From: JACVRN01 sp036403815
GTDB lineage: Bacteria; Acidobacteriota; Blastocatellia; Pyrinomonadales; Pyrinomonadaceae
Direction: 5' to 3'
Assembly: GCA_036403815.1 (NCBI GenBank)
Contig: DASWQH010000031.1
Location: 276,527 to 340,526, forward strand
Length of the DNA stretch: 64,000 nt
Shown here: positions 52,405 to 60,981 of the stretch, piece by piece
Layout: the number at the start of each line of letters is the position of its first letter
Position numbering within the stretch: position 1 is the first letter of the stretch
Notes under the pieces: model-generated
What the model was told of the DNA's origin: nothing
Database searches by the model: none
What the model saw: the letters and a program-made list of their open reading frames with translations, nothing else
Made by a program: the position numbers and the translations under genes

Positions 52405-52486
52405 AGACGGGTGTCGGGTGTCGGGTGCCGGGTGCCGGGGATTTTCTTTTACCGAAACCCGACACCCGATACCCAGCACCTGCTTT
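52405..52486. repeat. heptad-phased inverted repeat between mreB and mreC
   Basis: The left arm runs GGGTGTCGGGTGTCGGGTGC and onward in exact sevens (GTCGGGT, GTCGGGT, GCCGGGT, GCCGGGG). The right arm, AAACCCGACACCCGATACCC, is complementary. It occupies every base between the mreC ATG and the mreB stop. Same heptads as 17672 and 33303. Confidence 0.92.
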
Positions 52487-53533
52487 TTACATTCCGCTAG
52501 TGAGCGTGTTGTCCCACTTGACGCGCTTCAGCAGGTTGAAATCCGAGAGCATCTTGCCCGTGCCGAGCACGACCGAGGAGAGCGGGTCTTCGGCCAGAGA
52601 GACGGGCAGGCCGGTTTCAATCGAAAGACGACGATCAAGGTTCTTCAGGAGCGCTCCACCGCCCGTCAAGACTATGCCGCGCTCTACGATGTCTGCGGAG
52701 AGTTCGGGGGGCGTTCTTTCCAGCGCGACGCGCACGGCGTTGACAATCGTTGCGACCGAATCCGCCAGAGCTTCACGAACCTCTTCATCCGTAATTGTAA
52801 TCGTCTTCGGGATACCTTCAATAAGGTTGCGCCCACGGACTTCCATAGACATCGGCTCGTCCAAGGGGAAGCCGGAACCCAGCTCGATTTTGATAGCTTC
52901 TGCCGTTCGCTCGCCGATGAGAAGGTTGTACTTACGCTTGATGTACTGTGTGATTGCCTCGTCCATCTCGTTGCCAGCCACACGCACCGCGCGGGAATAG
53001 ACGATGCCGGAAAGCGAGATGACCGCAATATCGGTTGTGCCGCCGCCTATGTCCACGACCATGTTGCCGTGCGGCTCCGTGATGGGAAGCCCCGCCCCGA
53101 TGGCAGCGGCCATGGCCTCTTCAACCAGATAAACTTCCGAAGCCTTGGCGCGATAGGCGGAGTCTTCGACGGCGCGACGCTCGACCTGTGTGATTTCAGA
53201 AGGGATGCCTATGACGACGCGCGGGGATACCCAGGTCTTTCCGTTGTGAGCTTTGCGTATGAAGTGCTGAAGCATCTTCTCGGTAACTTCAAAGTTAGCG
53301 ATAACGCCGTCCTTCATGGGGCGAATGGCGACGATGTTGCCGGGTGTGCGTCCCAGCATCTCTTTGGCATCGCGACCCACGGCTTCGACTGCGTTTGTGA
53401 CTTTATTGATTGCGACGATGGAAGGTTCGGAGACGACGATGCCGCGCCCCTTGGCGTAGACAAGTGTGTTCGCGGTGCCGAGGTCTATCGCCAGATCTGA
53501 GGAGAAGAGACTAAAGAGCGATTTAAATGCCAT
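52487..53533 (-). CDS. mreB: rod shape-determining protein MreB (actin-like)
   Basis: MreB forms membrane-bound filaments that orient the elongasome. The 348-residue protein has the actin-fold nucleotide loops: SSDLAIDLGTANTLVY, MVVDIGGGTTDIAVISL and GIVLTGGGALLKNLD. EPSIVAINK and the amphipathic N-terminus MAFKSLFSLF are typical. It heads the mreB-mreC-mreD-mrdA-rodA operon on the minus strand. The 197-bp gap upstream must hold its promoter, but no consensus pair stands out. Confidence 0.99.
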   Translation of the reverse strand: MAFKSLFSLFSSDLAIDLGTANTLVYAKGRGIVVSEPSIVAINKVTNAVEAVGRDAKEMLGRTPGNIVAIRPMKDGVIANFEVTEKMLQHFIRKAHNGKTWVSPRVVIGIPSEITQVERRAVEDSAYRAKASEVYLVEEAMAAAIGAGLPITEPHGNMVVDIGGGTTDIAVISLSGIVYSRAVRVAGNEMDEAITQYIKRKYNLLIGERTAEAIKIELGSGFPLDEPMSMEVRGRNLIEGIPKTITITDEEVREALADSVATIVNAVRVALERTPPELSADIVERGIVLTGGGALLKNLDRRLSIETGLPVSLAEDPLSSVVLGTGKMLSDFNLLKRVKWDNTLTSGM

Positions 53534-53730
53534 CTAGTTACACGTCCATATCTATTCAGATTAAGTTATTGCCCTCCAAAGGGGACGAGCGGTTCTGGCG
53601 CGTGCTGTGTTAGGGAAATCTAACCGGGGTCGCAACGGGAACGACTCAACCACACGAAGAGCGAACTCCCTAAGATAACCGAATAAAAGCTTTTTGGCTA
53701 TCCGTAAATTGCCTTTTTTGTAAATAGTTT

Positions 53731-55278
53731 TCACTCTCGCGGCTTGGCAGACACCGGCGATGAGGCCAGTCGTATGCAGTTCTTGTGTGCCGCCTTTGCT
53801 TCGTACATGGCGGTGTCGGCGCTGGCGACGAGCTGTTGAGGAGATTGCGCGTGCTGTGGAAAGGCTGCGACGCCGAATGAGGCCGTTATTTTTAATTTGA
53901 GACGGCGACCGCCCGTGAACTCGTGCCCCTCGGTCTTAGCGCGCAGGCGGTTGGCGACGAACGTCGCCTGCTCGATGCTGGTTTCCGGTAGCACGACGAC
54001 GAATTCGTCGCCGCCGTAGCGCGCGACAGCATCCGTATCGCGCACAGAGGCTAGAATCACCGCCGCCATTTCCATCAGGACGTGCGAGCCGACCAGATGG
54101 CCGTGAAGGTCGTTGATGCGCTTGAAATCGTCCAAATCCAGGAAGATGGCCGCAACGCTGGAATTGTAGCGGCGTGCGCGCTTAATCTCGTTGGTTAAAT
54201 ACTGGCGCAGGTAGCGCGCGTTGTGAAGCTTCGTCAGGTCATCAGTCTGCGACAGCCTCTCGGCTTCGGCGATGCGAACGGAGTTGGCGAGGGCTGATGC
54301 GATGGGCAGAGCCAGAGCATCCAGCAGGGCGACATCCGATTTTGAGAAGGAGCGGGCAAAATCGCCTTCGCGCACGGCTTCAAGCACGCCGAAGACTCTT
54401 TCGTTGTTAATCAGGGGGACGGCGACGATGCGGCGACCCTGCTCGCTTCTGCGGACGGTCTCCATCGAGCGGGCTGCCGCACGCGAAGCCTGTGATTCCG
54501 AGCCGAAGAGCGCAAGGGATTCGCCCATGAGCGCGCGTCGCCAATCCTTTTCGGGAATCTCGCGCTCGGTGGTCGTCAATCCACGCACGGCCAGAGGCTC
54601 AAGCGTTGCAGCTTCGCCTCCGCTCGCATCCGAAGTGAGATAAACAGCCCAACGGTCTGCAACGATGAGCGGCGCGAGACCGACGAGGGCTGTGTGCGCC
54701 GCGCTCTTTTGATCGTTGGCGAAATGAAGAGAGGCAACCAGCTCGAAAGCCGCGCGCAGGCTCTGTGTTTTCAGTCTTGCGGGTAGCAGAAGCGCGCCCG
54801 TTAAGAACTCGCTTTCAGGTTTCTGGCTCTGGGGTAGCTCAAGGTCGCCGGTCGCTCCGCGCCCTTCCATCTCGCGCAGGAGCACGGGCAGTTGCGCAGG
54901 CTCATCGGCGATGGCGCGAAAGCCCAGACGCTTTAAGGCCGTATTATCGAGCACACGCGCGCCCGGCAGCTTGTTGCCGTTCGCTTTGTGCCGACAGGCT
55001 ACGAGCGGTGTGCCAGGCCAGATACTGTGCGCGTGCTGGTGTACGGCGTGTAGCTCTACTGTATCTGCGCCCGGATGAACTTCATAAAGGACTGCGACCG
55101 GCGGCGCATCAAAGGCACTAGACGCTCCGTGCATCGCTTTCAGGGCGACCCGCGCCGCCACTTCCGTCTCGCGCAATCCTTCGATGAACACGACCAGCCC
55201 GGCCTCGCGCAGGGTTTCAACCAGTACGGGCGCGGGAGCCTCATGTGCATCTGTCAGTAGAACTACGTGCCGTGTCAT
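53731..55278 (-). CDS. GAF-GGDEF diguanylate cyclase upstream of mreB
   Basis: A 515-residue soluble protein. The first ~130 residues resemble a response-regulator-like alpha/beta domain (MTRHVVLLTDAHEAPAPVLV) without a clear phosphorylation aspartate. A GAF domain follows at about 185-340. The GGDEF domain (about 345-505) has LTKLHNARYLRQYL, LDLDDFKRINDLHGH, canonical RYGGDEFVVVLPE and an RDTD I-site five residues upstream. It should make cyclic-di-GMP with product inhibition. Its stop is 197 nt before mreB, same strand. Confidence 0.92.
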   Translation of the reverse strand: MTRHVVLLTDAHEAPAPVLVETLREAGLVVFIEGLRETEVAARVALKAMHGASSAFDAPPVAVLYEVHPGADTVELHAVHQHAHSIWPGTPLVACRHKANGNKLPGARVLDNTALKRLGFRAIADEPAQLPVLLREMEGRGATGDLELPQSQKPESEFLTGALLLPARLKTQSLRAAFELVASLHFANDQKSAAHTALVGLAPLIVADRWAVYLTSDASGGEAATLEPLAVRGLTTTEREIPEKDWRRALMGESLALFGSESQASRAAARSMETVRRSEQGRRIVAVPLINNERVFGVLEAVREGDFARSFSKSDVALLDALALPIASALANSVRIAEAERLSQTDDLTKLHNARYLRQYLTNEIKRARRYNSSVAAIFLDLDDFKRINDLHGHLVGSHVLMEMAAVILASVRDTDAVARYGGDEFVVVLPETSIEQATFVANRLRAKTEGHEFTGGRRLKLKITASFGVAAFPQHAQSPQQLVASADTAMYEAKAAHKNCIRLASSPVSAKPRE

Positions 55279-55290
55279 AAAAGTATCGAA

Positions 55291-56547
55291 TCAACTCCTG
55301 CGCGCAGTGCTTTGCACGAGAGCGAAATTGAACCGTGTGCGATTGCCCTGCGGGTCTTGCGCTTCGCCTGCAACCTCGCGCGCCCCTTCGGGCACAGTAA
55401 TCTGAAGCTGGAACGAGCCGTCGCTGCCCGTCAGGGTCTGGCGTCCACCGATGCGTATGGTCGTGCCGGGCTGCGCTCGCCCGCGCACCAGGTATATCTG
55501 GCCGCCTATATAATTTGACTCTGTAATAGCGACGGCTAGATTCTCGTTCGAGCCTGCGGGCACGACTATGAATTTCTGCGGGTCGCTCCAATCGCTTACC
55601 TGCCCGGTGGTGGCCGTGGCGCGCACGCGCCAGAAGTAGTTGCCGGGGCGTAGGTCGCTGGCGTTGAATTCTGTCGCAGCCAATTGTTCGCGCTCTATGA
55701 CTTTGCCCGCGGCGACGAAGAAGGGCGAGGTGGCGACCTCCACTCGATAGTGAGCGGCGGAGCCGGACACGGGGCGCTGCCAGCGAAGCGTTACGTTGGC
55801 CGCGCCGTTTGCGCCGACAAAGATTCTCTCAAGATCATGGGGCGCAGCGAGCGCAGGAACGTCCAGCAGTTTCTCTCGTCGCGCGATGTTGCCGGATGGA
55901 TTGATGCTCAGGTATTCGCCGCCGCGCACAGTGGTCGTCTCGCCGGTCTTAACACTGGTCGTATCCATCTGTCCCTGGCTGACGCGTATGTCTTCCGTGC
56001 TGTCCGGGTTGATACCAAAGCTTGCGCCCGTCTGCGGCCCCAGCCTGCTCTGCGTCTGCCTGGTCTGGACTACGTTGTTAGTCCCTTGCGGCTGCTCCTC
56101 TGTACGCACGTTAATCTGGCCGCGATCAACGACGACGTTGACGTTCACCTTCTGCCCGCCCTCCGCGCTCGTGTTGTCGCGTATGATGACGGTCGAGTTT
56201 TCGCGCACGACGAGGATGGAGCCGTCTGCAAGGTTGATGCGTGCTCGCCCGTCGGCCTGGGTCTGAACGGTGTCGCCGGGGAAAAGCTGTGTCTGGATGC
56301 TGGCCGAAAAGTTCTCGCGCGTGGCGGCGCGTATGACGCGCACGTCGCCTTCAAAGGAGATGAAGCGCGCTCCGGCGGGAGCTTTCGCAACCGCGCTCCG
56401 GTTGATGAAGGGCAGGCCGTGCTTCCATACGTAAACCCCCACCCAGCCTGCCAGTAGCAGGAGGATGAGCGTTACCATAATCGTGTAAACGAAGCGCTTT
56501 TGAACGACCCACCAGTCGAGATCAAAGCGGCTGACTTTAATAGCCAT
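55291..56547 (-). CDS. FecR-domain membrane protein with Fn3-like C-terminus
   Basis: A 418-residue protein with one transmembrane helix (about 20-40) and a large periplasmic part. A FecR-type beta domain (about 58-200) carries FEGDVRVIRAATRENFSASI, GDTVQTQADGRARINLADGS and SILVVRENSTVII. A fibronectin-type-III-like domain (about 240-325) includes VTLRWQRPVSGSAAHYRVEV, and a final beta domain ends the chain. There is no sigma factor nearby, so this is the structural FecR-like type and not a classic anti-sigma. The GGDEF gene starts 12 nt downstream. Confidence 0.85.
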   Translation of the reverse strand: MAIKVSRFDLDWWVVQKRFVYTIMVTLILLLLAGWVGVYVWKHGLPFINRSAVAKAPAGARFISFEGDVRVIRAATRENFSASIQTQLFPGDTVQTQADGRARINLADGSILVVRENSTVIIRDNTSAEGGQKVNVNVVVDRGQINVRTEEQPQGTNNVVQTRQTQSRLGPQTGASFGINPDSTEDIRVSQGQMDTTSVKTGETTTVRGGEYLSINPSGNIARREKLLDVPALAAPHDLERIFVGANGAANVTLRWQRPVSGSAAHYRVEVATSPFFVAAGKVIEREQLAATEFNASDLRPGNYFWRVRATATTGQVSDWSDPQKFIVVPAGSNENLAVAITESNYIGGQIYLVRGRAQPGTTIRIGGRQTLTGSDGSFQLQITVPEGAREVAGEAQDPQGNRTRFNFALVQSTARRS

Positions 56548-56856
56548 AGTCGAACGGGAAATTTAAGAAGCTCTCTGAAAAATCGAGGGGCAAAGTCTGG
56601 CTTGCGGCAAGTTTAAGGATGACCGAGCGCACTCGAATACCTTAGTTTTGCGCCTCAAACTCCATCAAGTATTGAGTGAGAACCCTGCAAGATATGCGAC
56701 AGGGAAGTGGCCTCCCCTGCTAAACAAACGTTAACACAAGGCGGAAGCTAAAGGCAAAAGAAAAATTAGGCGGGGAGACGGGGAGGAAAAATGTCTGCGC
56801 TTACTGGATTTTGCCGCAGAAATGAGAATATCCGCCACTTTTTGTCTGATTTCCAT

Positions 56857-57129
56857 TCACACAAAGCCGCCTTCCGCCGGTGCAGCGCTAATTTCCAGCG
56901 TTACAGCGTCAATTTCCGGTGTTACAGGGACAATTTCCATTGCTACAGACTGAATTTCTATTGCTACAGCCGCGATTTCCGTTGCTACAGGAGCAATTTC
57001 CAGTTGTGCAGACCCGATTTCCTGTGGGACAGCCTCAATTTCCGTCGTGATATAGAGAATTTCCATCGGTGTAGCGCCAATTTCCACTTGTGCAGGAGCC
57101 ATTTCCAGTGGTGCAGACGGCGTTTCCAT
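56857..57129 (-). CDS. candidate heptapeptide-repeat ORF inside a 21-bp minisatellite
   Basis: A 90-residue minus-strand frame. Each 21-bp unit codes one heptapeptide of the form x-x-V-A-x-E-I, for example QSVAMEI, APVATEI and VPVTPEI. Drift in this frame is partly silent: ATT/ATC for the isoleucine and A/G at the third base of the fourth codon. In the plus frame the same changes alter N to D. No ribosome binding site is obvious, so expression is uncertain. It may be purely repetitive DNA. Confidence 0.35.
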   Translation of the reverse strand: METPSAPLEMAPAQVEIGATPMEILYITTEIEAVPQEIGSAQLEIAPVATEIAAVAIEIQSVAMEIVPVTPEIDAVTLEISAAPAEGGFV

Positions 57130-57141
57130 TGCGGCAGACGG
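56890..57141. repeat. minisatellite, 12 units of exactly 21 bp
   Basis: Twelve consecutive degenerate units on the pattern AATTTCC-NTTGCTACAG-NNNN, with no indel in 252 bp. AATTTCC is almost invariant and the last four bases vary freely. Irregular partial units extend to the left (about 56850). It lies in the 774-bp gap between the FecR gene and cadD; 56548-56789 shows nothing I can name. Confidence 0.92.
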
Positions 57142-57166
57142 CTTGGGAGAGCCGGGCGGTATTAAT

Positions 57167-57306
57167 ACCAGATAGCAGTAGAAAAAGAGGTCAGTACCGC
57201 CTGCGTGAGCGGGCGGGTTCTGACGCAGCTTGAGACCCGCCCGCTACCGCAGGCGGTACTGACCTGCATGACCTCACGTCCTCTCTTTTTATTGCAACTT
57301 GGTATA
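57167..57306. repeat. MITE-like palindrome (GTCAGTACCGCCTGCG type)
   Basis: GAGGTCAGTACCGCCTGCG and GCGGGCGGGTT on the left pair with AACCCGCCCGC-like and CGCAGGCGGTACTGACCT on the right. The outer bases (ATACCAG..., ...TTGGTAT) and an A-run/T-run also pair. About 138 bp with no open frame. It lies next to the cadD stop and may end its transcription. Confidence 0.85.
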
Positions 57307-57320
57307 ACGTGTATCGCCTC

Positions 57321-57917
57321 TCAAAGAAGATGAAAAGTGCCGCTTTCAAGCATGATGTAGAAGCCCAGGGCTATGAGGACGAACGGCACTATGAGGTGGC
57401 CGTACCTGTCCAGGACTCTGTAGACAGTTGGGTGGCGGCCTAGAAAGTAACCGAGGGCGCACCAGACGCCCAGGAGGATGAAGAAGACCGCAAGTATAAG
57501 GATTAGCTCGAATGAATTACTGCTGGCGAAAAGGGGCGTGTAGATGCCAAGGTTATCGCCGCCATTAGCAAATGTGACCGCCGCGACCGTGAAGACTGCA
57601 TGAGCCGCAGGCTTTTCAATGTGCGCCTCTTCCCGTTTGCCGCTCCTTAATTCCCAGAGCTTCTTGAAGCCTATGATGATGGGGAGAATTCCTAAAAGCC
57701 CTATCCACTGCTCCGGCGCGACGAAGCGCGCAAAGTACCCGACGAGGCTTAAGATGACGAGGGCTGCGAATCCTAAGTATTGACCAATGATGATGTGCCA
57801 GCGCTTGAGCCGTTTGTTGGCTGCCGCGAAAAAGAGCATAAGGACGAAGATGTCGTCAATATTGGTAGCGGCGAAGGCCACGAACGCCTTCGTGATGGCA
57901 GACAGCACTTGAAGCAT
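57321..57917 (-). CDS. cadD: CadD family cadmium resistance / efflux transporter
   Basis: A 198-residue membrane protein with about five or six helices. The family hallmarks are the acidic motif AFAATNIDDIFVLMLFF near the start and TFANGGDNLGIYTPLFA in the middle, a repeated N-x-x-D type ion path shared with the LysE/TerC-like superfamily. The cation specificity is not certain from sequence. Upstream on the minus strand a TCCTCA...TGAGGA hairpin lies within the leader. Confidence 0.9.
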   Translation of the reverse strand: MLQVLSAITKAFVAFAATNIDDIFVLMLFFAAANKRLKRWHIIIGQYLGFAALVILSLVGYFARFVAPEQWIGLLGILPIIIGFKKLWELRSGKREEAHIEKPAAHAVFTVAAVTFANGGDNLGIYTPLFASSNSFELILILAVFFILLGVWCALGYFLGRHPTVYRVLDRYGHLIVPFVLIALGFYIMLESGTFHLL

Positions 57918-58187
57918 CGCTCAATTATACGTCCAACTTTTCCTCATTGCTGAGAATCTGAGGAGGCATGCTTTCTCACGGGTTGCGGCTTTCGGCGTCT
58001 CTCCGTTACAATTCATGGTTTGCGAGAAGCGTCCACGTACACGGCTATAGGCCATGAGACGTTGATTGAAAGCTGCCGGTTGCGGAAAATCAGTATCGAA
58101 GCGGAAGCGGCAGCCCTCTTGTCAATCGCAGAATCAAACATCAAACAACCCGTATTGCTCTACAAAGTTTTTGAGGATAGATAGAGA

Positions 58188-60200
58188 ATGCTGAAACAGT
58201 TTAGTCGTCTGGAAAAGACGCGCAATTATCTTATCATCGCCTTCATCTTCCTGATTGGCGGCGGCCTGGTAATCTTTTACGTTCCGCGCGGAGCCACAAC
58301 GAGCGCGCCTATCGCCAGCACGGAAGTGATAGCTAAAGTCGGCAGCGACGAAATCACGGTCGGCGAGCTTGAGACGCTTAAGCAACAGTACGCTCAGATG
58401 TTCGGCGGCCAGATCAACATGGCCGCTCTGGGCGGCGACCGTCGCTTCCTTGACGGGCTGATACGCGACCGCATCATCGCGCAGGAGGCCGAGCGTCTGG
58501 GGCTTGCAGCTTCGGACGCGGAAGTTGCCGAAGCGATTCGCAAGCGCTTCAGCGATGCTTCGGGCAAGTTCATCGGCCTTGATAAGTATAAAGAAGCCGT
58601 GATGGCGCGCTACGGTTCTATAGAGCGCTTCGAGAAACAGGTGCGCGATCAGGTGGCAGCTCAAAAGCTTCAGTCTTTCGTCACCGCAGGCGTGAACGTT
58701 TCCGAACAGGAAGTGCAGGAGCAGTACAAGCGCAAGAATACCTTTTTCGACATTACGTATGTTCCCATCTCGGTCGCCAAGCTGGCGGAAAAGATTCAGC
58801 CGTCGGACGCAGATTTGAGCGGCTACTACGAGCAGCACAAGACGGACTATCGCTTCCTTGAGCCGCAGAAGAAGGTTCGCTATCTATATATAGACCAGGC
58901 GAAGGTCGGCGAAAAGATTCAAATCTCGGACGAAGACCTGAAGGCCGAGTTTGACAATCTGAAACCGGAGAACAAAGTGGCCGGTGTCAAAGTGCAGCAG
59001 ATTCTCTTCAAGGTTGCCCGTCCTGATCTTGATTCGCTTGTGAAAGCGAAGGCCGAAAATCTTCTTAAGAAGATTCAGAGCGAAGGCACGACCATGTCGG
59101 AAGAGAAGTTCGCGGAGTATGCGCGCGGAAATTCTGAAGACGCTGCGACAGCCAAAGCGGGCGGCGTTCTAGCCAAGCCCTTCCGTAAAGACCCCAACAA
59201 GCCGAACGCGCTATATGACCGCATGGTTGATCTTCCCGTCGGAGCGGTCACGGACGTAATCATCAAGTACGGCGGCAGCTACTACATCATGCGGCGCGGC
59301 GAAGAGGTGCCGAAGACTTTCGACGATGCCACCAAGAACGAGCTGCGCGTCTCGTTGCAGAATCGTCGCTCTTATGCAGTGGCCGCGCAATTGGCGCAGC
59401 GCGCCGCAGACAAGTTGAAGCAGTCGAAAGATTTTACGGCGGTCGCTAAAGAACTGGCTGCCGAAGCGAACATGAAGCCAGAAGATATGGTGCGTGAAAC
59501 GCCGTTCATCAAACCGGGCGACGACGTGCCGAACATAGGCTCGTCGCAGCAGTTCGAGAAGGGCATCGAGCCTCTGAGCAACCCGAACGACGTGGGCGAG
59601 CGCACGCCCGTCAAAGGCGGCTTCGCCATTCCTATGCTGCTGGAAAAGAAAGACCCGCGCATCCCAGAGTTTGACGAAGTCAAAGACAAGGTGGCGGCAG
59701 CCTACAAGACGGAGCAGGCGCGCCAGCGGCTTGAGCAGACGGCGCGCGACCTTGCAGGCAACACGAATGCTACTTCTGATCTCAAAGCGGCTGCCGAGAA
59801 GGTTGGCCTTGAGGCGAAAGACCAGGCCGATTACAAACCCGGCGACCCGCTCGGCGAAGCAGGCACGTCTCCTGCGATGGACGATGCCCTTTATGCTCTA
59901 CAGGCAGGACAGGTTCATAAGACGCCCCTCAAGGTCGGCGAGAACTGGGTCGTCGTCGGACTCACCAAGCGTACGGAAGCAGACCTTGCGAAATTCGCCA
60001 CCCAGCGCGACCAGTTAATGCAGACCGCACTATCAGAGCGCCGCAATCAGGTCTTTGACGATTACGTCAACGCCATACAGTCACGTATGCAGCGCGAAGG
60101 CAAGATTAAGATTTATGAAGATGTCCTAGCACGCATCGCCGACAGCGCCGACAGTGCAGCCCCCGCGCCGCGCCCGCGCATTCCGATTCCGACCAAGTAA
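58188..60200 (+). CDS. PpiD/SurA-type periplasmic peptidyl-prolyl isomerase
   Basis: A 670-residue foldase with an N-terminal membrane anchor (about 14-32) and a periplasmic SurA-N-like helical domain (VGSDEITVGELETLKQQYA). A parvulin domain lies at about 265-365: VKVQQILFKVA, FAEYARGNSEDAATAKAGG and VGAVTDVIIKYGGSYYIMRR. A second PPIase-like region follows near 480-590. The single anchor and length match PpiD, a helper for newly exported proteins. A strong terminator follows. Its substrates probably include the outer-membrane proteins coded nearby. Confidence 0.9.
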   Translation: MLKQFSRLEKTRNYLIIAFIFLIGGGLVIFYVPRGATTSAPIASTEVIAKVGSDEITVGELETLKQQYAQMFGGQINMAALGGDRRFLDGLIRDRIIAQEAERLGLAASDAEVAEAIRKRFSDASGKFIGLDKYKEAVMARYGSIERFEKQVRDQVAAQKLQSFVTAGVNVSEQEVQEQYKRKNTFFDITYVPISVAKLAEKIQPSDADLSGYYEQHKTDYRFLEPQKKVRYLYIDQAKVGEKIQISDEDLKAEFDNLKPENKVAGVKVQQILFKVARPDLDSLVKAKAENLLKKIQSEGTTMSEEKFAEYARGNSEDAATAKAGGVLAKPFRKDPNKPNALYDRMVDLPVGAVTDVIIKYGGSYYIMRRGEEVPKTFDDATKNELRVSLQNRRSYAVAAQLAQRAADKLKQSKDFTAVAKELAAEANMKPEDMVRETPFIKPGDDVPNIGSSQQFEKGIEPLSNPNDVGERTPVKGGFAIPMLLEKKDPRIPEFDEVKDKVAAAYKTEQARQRLEQTARDLAGNTNATSDLKAAAEKVGLEAKDQADYKPGDPLGEAGTSPAMDDALYALQAGQVHKTPLKVGENWVVVGLTKRTEADLAKFATQRDQLMQTALSERRNQVFDDYVNAIQSRMQREGKIKIYEDVLARIADSADSAAPAPRPRIPIPTK

Positions 60201-60219
60201 GAAGAACAATAAGGGAATT

Positions 60220-60268
60220 AAAGAAGAAGGATGGTTATTCAACTCGAATAACCATCCTTCTTTATGCA
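60220..60268 (+). terminator. rho-independent terminator of the foldase gene
   Basis: AAGAAGGATGGTTATTC pairs perfectly with GAATAACCATCCTTCTT around a four- to five-base loop, followed by TTAT. It lies about 20 nt after the stop. Confidence 0.85.
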
Positions 60269-60399
60269 TTCAATTAACTCGTTATTGATATGTTACTGAC
60301 GGCGGGCTGTTTCCAGCACTATGCAAACGCCTTGAAACTCATGACTGAAAAGAGCATCATCTGTCACGCAATATTGAAAAGAAGAAGCGAGATGAAGCA

Positions 60400-60678
60400 A
60401 TGACTATAACATTAACGGATGAGTTGGAAGAGCTAATAAATGCAAAGGTCAAAAGCGGTGAGTATAAGTCTGCCGATGAAGTCGTGATGGCAAGTTTGCG
60501 CCTTCTGAAAGCGAAAGAAGAAGGGATGGAAGCCCTGCGCGGGGAAATCATGCGGGGCGTTACGGATATTCAAGAAGGGCGATTTACGGCTTACACAACG
60601 GATGATGAACTCGAAGCATTGTCGGACAAAATTATCAGGCAAGGGCAGGAAAGACGAAACGGTTCCGAGAAACAGTAA
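60400..60678 (+). CDS. ParD/CC2985-type antitoxin
   Basis: A 92-residue protein beginning MTITLTDELEELINAKVKSG, the ribbon-helix-helix start of ParD-like antitoxins, with the helix KSADEVVMASLRLLKAKEEG. The C-terminal half would wrap the ParE toxin. Its TAA overlaps the ATG of the downstream gene (TAATG), the usual toxin-antitoxin coupling. The toxin frame is broken. Confidence 0.9.
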   Translation: MTITLTDELEELINAKVKSGEYKSADEVVMASLRLLKAKEEGMEALRGEIMRGVTDIQEGRFTAYTTDDELEALSDKIIRQGQERRNGSEKQ

Positions 60679-60981
60679 TGCCTGTAGTCAAAGTTGCTGC
60701 TACCGCTCAGGAAGATTTGGAAGGAATCTGGGAATATGTCGCTGAGCACAACCCGGAGGCGGCAAGTAAGCTCATTAAGGAAATAACCCGCAGGTTCGCT
60801 ATTTTGTGTGCCCATCCGCACATTGGACGGGAGCAAGCCGAGTTGCTGATTAATCTACGAAGTTTTGCAGTTAAAGACTATCTTCTACCAACCATTTGAT
60901 GATGGAATTGAAATCCTGCGTGTACTGCATAGCTCACGGGATATAGAGAGCATATTTGAAAGCTTCTTTGATTCTCTTTAA
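60678..60981 (+). pseudogene. ParE/RelE-type toxin, frameshifted
   Basis: The gene starts as a normal ParE (MPVVKVAATAQEDLEGIWEY and onward) and reads to VKDYLLPTI, then stops at 60899 after 73 residues. The expected C-terminus is in another frame from 60883: FYQPFDDGIEILRVLHSSRD followed by IESIFESFFDSL, ending at the TAA at 60981. Rejoining the frames gives about 100 residues, the family norm. The break is at about 60882, not in a homopolymer, and amounts to a net loss of two bases or gain of one. The toxin is presumably inactive while the antitoxin stays intact. Confidence 0.9.

Noticed and set aside
52418..53500. 360-residue plus-strand frame opposite mreB
   Set aside because: Complete overlap with mreB; the translation has no family features and begins inside a heptad repeat.
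56890..57141. CRISPR array at the 21-bp repeat
   Set aside because: There are no unique spacers between identical repeats; the whole 21-bp unit is degenerate and contiguous, and no cas genes are nearby.
58134..58838. 234-residue minus-strand frame opposite the foldase gene
   Set aside because: It is the antisense shadow of a clear PPIase gene, has no recognisable family and has skewed composition.
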